In this document: piece after piece, positions 7,015 to 7,683 of the stretch
Layout: every line of letters begins with the position of its first letter
Numbering within the stretch: the first letter of the stretch is position 1
NCBI GenBank assembly: GCA_003552275.1
Contig: PUKL01000006.1
Span: 1 to 7,683 of the forward strand
Length of the DNA: 7,683 bases
Direction: 5' to 3'
From: Mollicutes bacterium
Lineage (GTDB): Bacteria; Bacillota_I; Bacilli_A; Izemoplasmatales; Izemoplasmataceae
Notes under the pieces: generated by a model
Told to the model about the DNA's origin: nothing
What the model saw: the letters and a program-made list of their open reading frames with translations, nothing else
Database searches by the model: none
Made by a program: the position numbers and the translations under genes

Positions 7015-7382
7015 GTGAGATTCTCCTTTTTGAACACGTTGCAGACATAGATCCGGGTGTCCTTGGTCTCTTCATGTCGCAGGAAGCGTTCCCTGTCCGC
7101 TTGCAAAAGCGGCTCTTGCAGGGTGAGCTCGGCGATGTGTCGAAGAAGGGATTCCTCTTTTTGGAACGCTTCGCTCAAAAAATAGAACATGCGTTGCTTT
7201 TCGCGGCGGGAGTCGACGATCCCCGCTTGTTTCAATCGATTCAAGTGTTTGGAGATGTTCACTTGGCGAATCCCGAGAATATCCTCGAGTTCACACACAC
7301 AAAGTTCATGGTCCCTCAAAAGCGCCACAATCCTGAGGCGGCTCTCATGGGCAAGCTCCTTCATATATCGCAATGATTCCAT
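7011..7382 (-). CDS. ArsR/SmtB-family metal-sensing repressor
   Basis: A 123-residue winged-helix DNA-binding protein. The N-terminal helices (ESRLRIVALLRDHE) lead into ELCVCELEDIL with Cys28 and Cys30, the alpha-3 metal box seen in ArsR-type sensors of As(III)/Sb(III) and related thiophilic metals; a third cysteine, Cys114, lies near the C-terminus. The recognition helix is about VNISKHLNRLKQAGIV (41-56), followed by the wing SRREKQRMFYFLS. I chose the ATG at 7382 because GGAGGG lies 8 bases upstream; an ATG at 7403 in the same frame sits before the predicted transcription start, so it is unlikely. Its TGA overlaps the copA ATG. It probably binds the palindrome at its own promoter and releases on metal binding. 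Its position suggests copper sensing, but the cysteine motif alone would suggest arsenic or antimony. Confidence 0.92.
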   Translation of the reverse strand: MESLRYMKELAHESRLRIVALLRDHELCVCELEDILGIRQVNISKHLNRLKQAGIVDSRREKQRMFYFLSEAFQKEESLLRHIAELTLQEPLLQADRERFLRHEETKDTRIYVCNVFKKENLT

Positions 7383-7404
7383 AGGGCTTTCCCTCCTCGC
7401 CATG

Positions 7405-7435
7405 ATTATAACCCGACCCCTTATATTCCCGTCAA
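7405..7435 (-). promoter_or_regulatory. Predicted promoter of the arsR-copA-copZ operon
   Basis: On the minus strand, TTGACG (7435-7430, 5/6) and a perfect TATAAT (7410-7405) are separated by 19 bases instead of the usual 17. The predicted start near 7397 leaves only about 15 bases before the chosen ATG, just enough for the GGAGGG ribosome site. The long spacer should lower basal strength. Confidence 0.75.
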
Positions 7436-7442
7436 GGAATAT
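7423..7442. promoter_or_regulatory. Palindromic operator around the -35 box
   Basis: ATATTCC and GGAATAT form a perfect 7-bp inverted repeat whose 6-base centre is exactly the -35 hexamer. A dimeric ArsR-family repressor bound here would block RNA polymerase. This is the only good palindrome between the upstream terminator and the regulator gene, so it is the best candidate for autoregulation of the operon. The binding itself is inferred. Confidence 0.7.
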
Positions 7443-7456
7443 GCTTGAGAGAGCAT

Positions 7457-7481
7457 AAAAAAAGCTTGTCCTGAGACAAGC
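7457..7481 (-). terminator. Intrinsic terminator of the upstream gene
   Basis: A 7-bp stem (GCTTGTC/GACAAGC, 4-base loop, 7464-7481) is followed on the minus strand by seven T residues. It begins 8 bases after the stop codon of the partial gene at the right edge and insulates the copper promoter from read-through. Confidence 0.9.
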
Positions 7482-7489
7482 CCGATCCA

Positions 7490-7683
7490 TCAATGAGTGA
7501 ACAATACCTCGGTGGTGAGTTCACCTCGGCGCTTTATGGCCAAATAAAGCCCTTCTTCAACCCGGTGTAGTGAGACCTTCAGCTCATCCCCTTGAAAAGC
7601 CTCTTGACGATAGCGCACATGTATCCCTCCCAAGGGGTGGATGCTTTCGTCCGCCTCTTTGAGGGTCGACACGGCATGACGGA
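7490..7683 (-). CDS. C-terminal fragment, possibly an acyl-ACP thioesterase-like hotdog protein
   Basis: The last 63 codons of a gene whose start lies beyond the right edge; the frame stays open to the end of the window, and a GTG at 7672 is internal rather than a credible start, as no ribosome site precedes it. The segment IHVRYRQEAFQGDELKVSLHR, followed by a short strand pair GLYLAIKRRGELTTEVLF, resembles the final strands of the C-terminal hotdog domain of bacterial acyl-ACP thioesterases (pattern of Y..EA..GD.L.V). The catalytic part is not in the window, so the call is tentative; another hotdog thioesterase is possible. It ends in TGA and a terminator, so it is a separate transcription unit from the copper operon. 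Confidence 0.5.
   Translation of the reverse strand, partial: RHAVSTLKEADESIHPLGGIHVRYRQEAFQGDELKVSLHRVEEGLYLAIKRRGELTTEVLFTH

Noticed and set aside
7383..7493. N-terminal extension of the ArsR-family protein to 160 residues
   Set aside because: The extension translates across the operator, the -35/-10 boxes and the upstream terminator, and its in-frame upstream starts precede the predicted transcription start.
1..7683. CRISPR array, insertion sequence, transposase, integrase, toxin-antitoxin or phage-defence genes
   Set aside because: I found no regularly spaced direct repeats and no coding sequence of these families; nearly all of the window is explained by metabolic, metal-export and tRNA genes.

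Overview
This window looks like an ordinary chromosomal segment of a bacterium with the standard genetic code, most likely a Bacillota-type (Gram-positive) lineage. The support for that is strong GGAGG-type ribosome binding sites before almost every gene, sigma-70/sigma-A type promoters, tRNA genes with an encoded CCA end, TGA used as a stop codon, and a long (671-residue) urocanase paired with a stand-alone glutamate formimidoyltransferase. The lineage call is an inference and cannot be narrowed from this sequence alone. Every gene I can support lies on the minus strand, so transcription runs from the right end of the window to the left.

Reading in the direction of transcription: (1) 7683-7490 is the 3' end of a gene entering from the right, possibly an acyl-ACP thioesterase-like protein, closed by a clear intrinsic terminator. 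(2) 7442-4603 is a compact metal-resistance operon: a promoter with a palindromic operator around its -35, an ArsR/SmtB-family repressor with a CxC metal site, a one-HMA Cu(I)-exporting P1B-ATPase (copA), a small HMA copper chaperone (copZ-like) and a terminator that overlaps the last stop codon. (3) 4582-4318 is a two-gene tRNA operon, tRNA-Tyr(GTA) then tRNA-Trp(CCA), with a near-consensus promoter and its own terminator. (4) 4146-1 is a histidine-utilisation operon: promoter, hutH (histidine ammonia-lyase), hutU (urocanate hydratase) and a glutamate formimidoyltransferase cut off by the left edge. Imidazolonepropionase, the step between the last two enzymes, is not in the window.

The hut genes turn L-histidine into urocanate, then imidazolonepropionate, and after the missing step pass the formimino group of formiminoglutamate to tetrahydrofolate, releasing glutamate. 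They are tightly packed (a 16-base overlap, then a 2-base gap), which suggests translational coupling. The copper genes form one unit in which the repressor and copA share an ATGA overlap and copA and copZ are 5 bases apart: the sensor would derepress the pump and chaperone when metal rises.

No wholly new system is visible. The items most worth a second look are a perfect 19-bp inverted copy of the tRNA-Trp anticodon arm just beyond the tRNA terminator, and the use of an ArsR-type CxC sensor, with a -35 box nested exactly between the arms of a palindrome and a 19-bp promoter spacer, in front of a copper ATPase.
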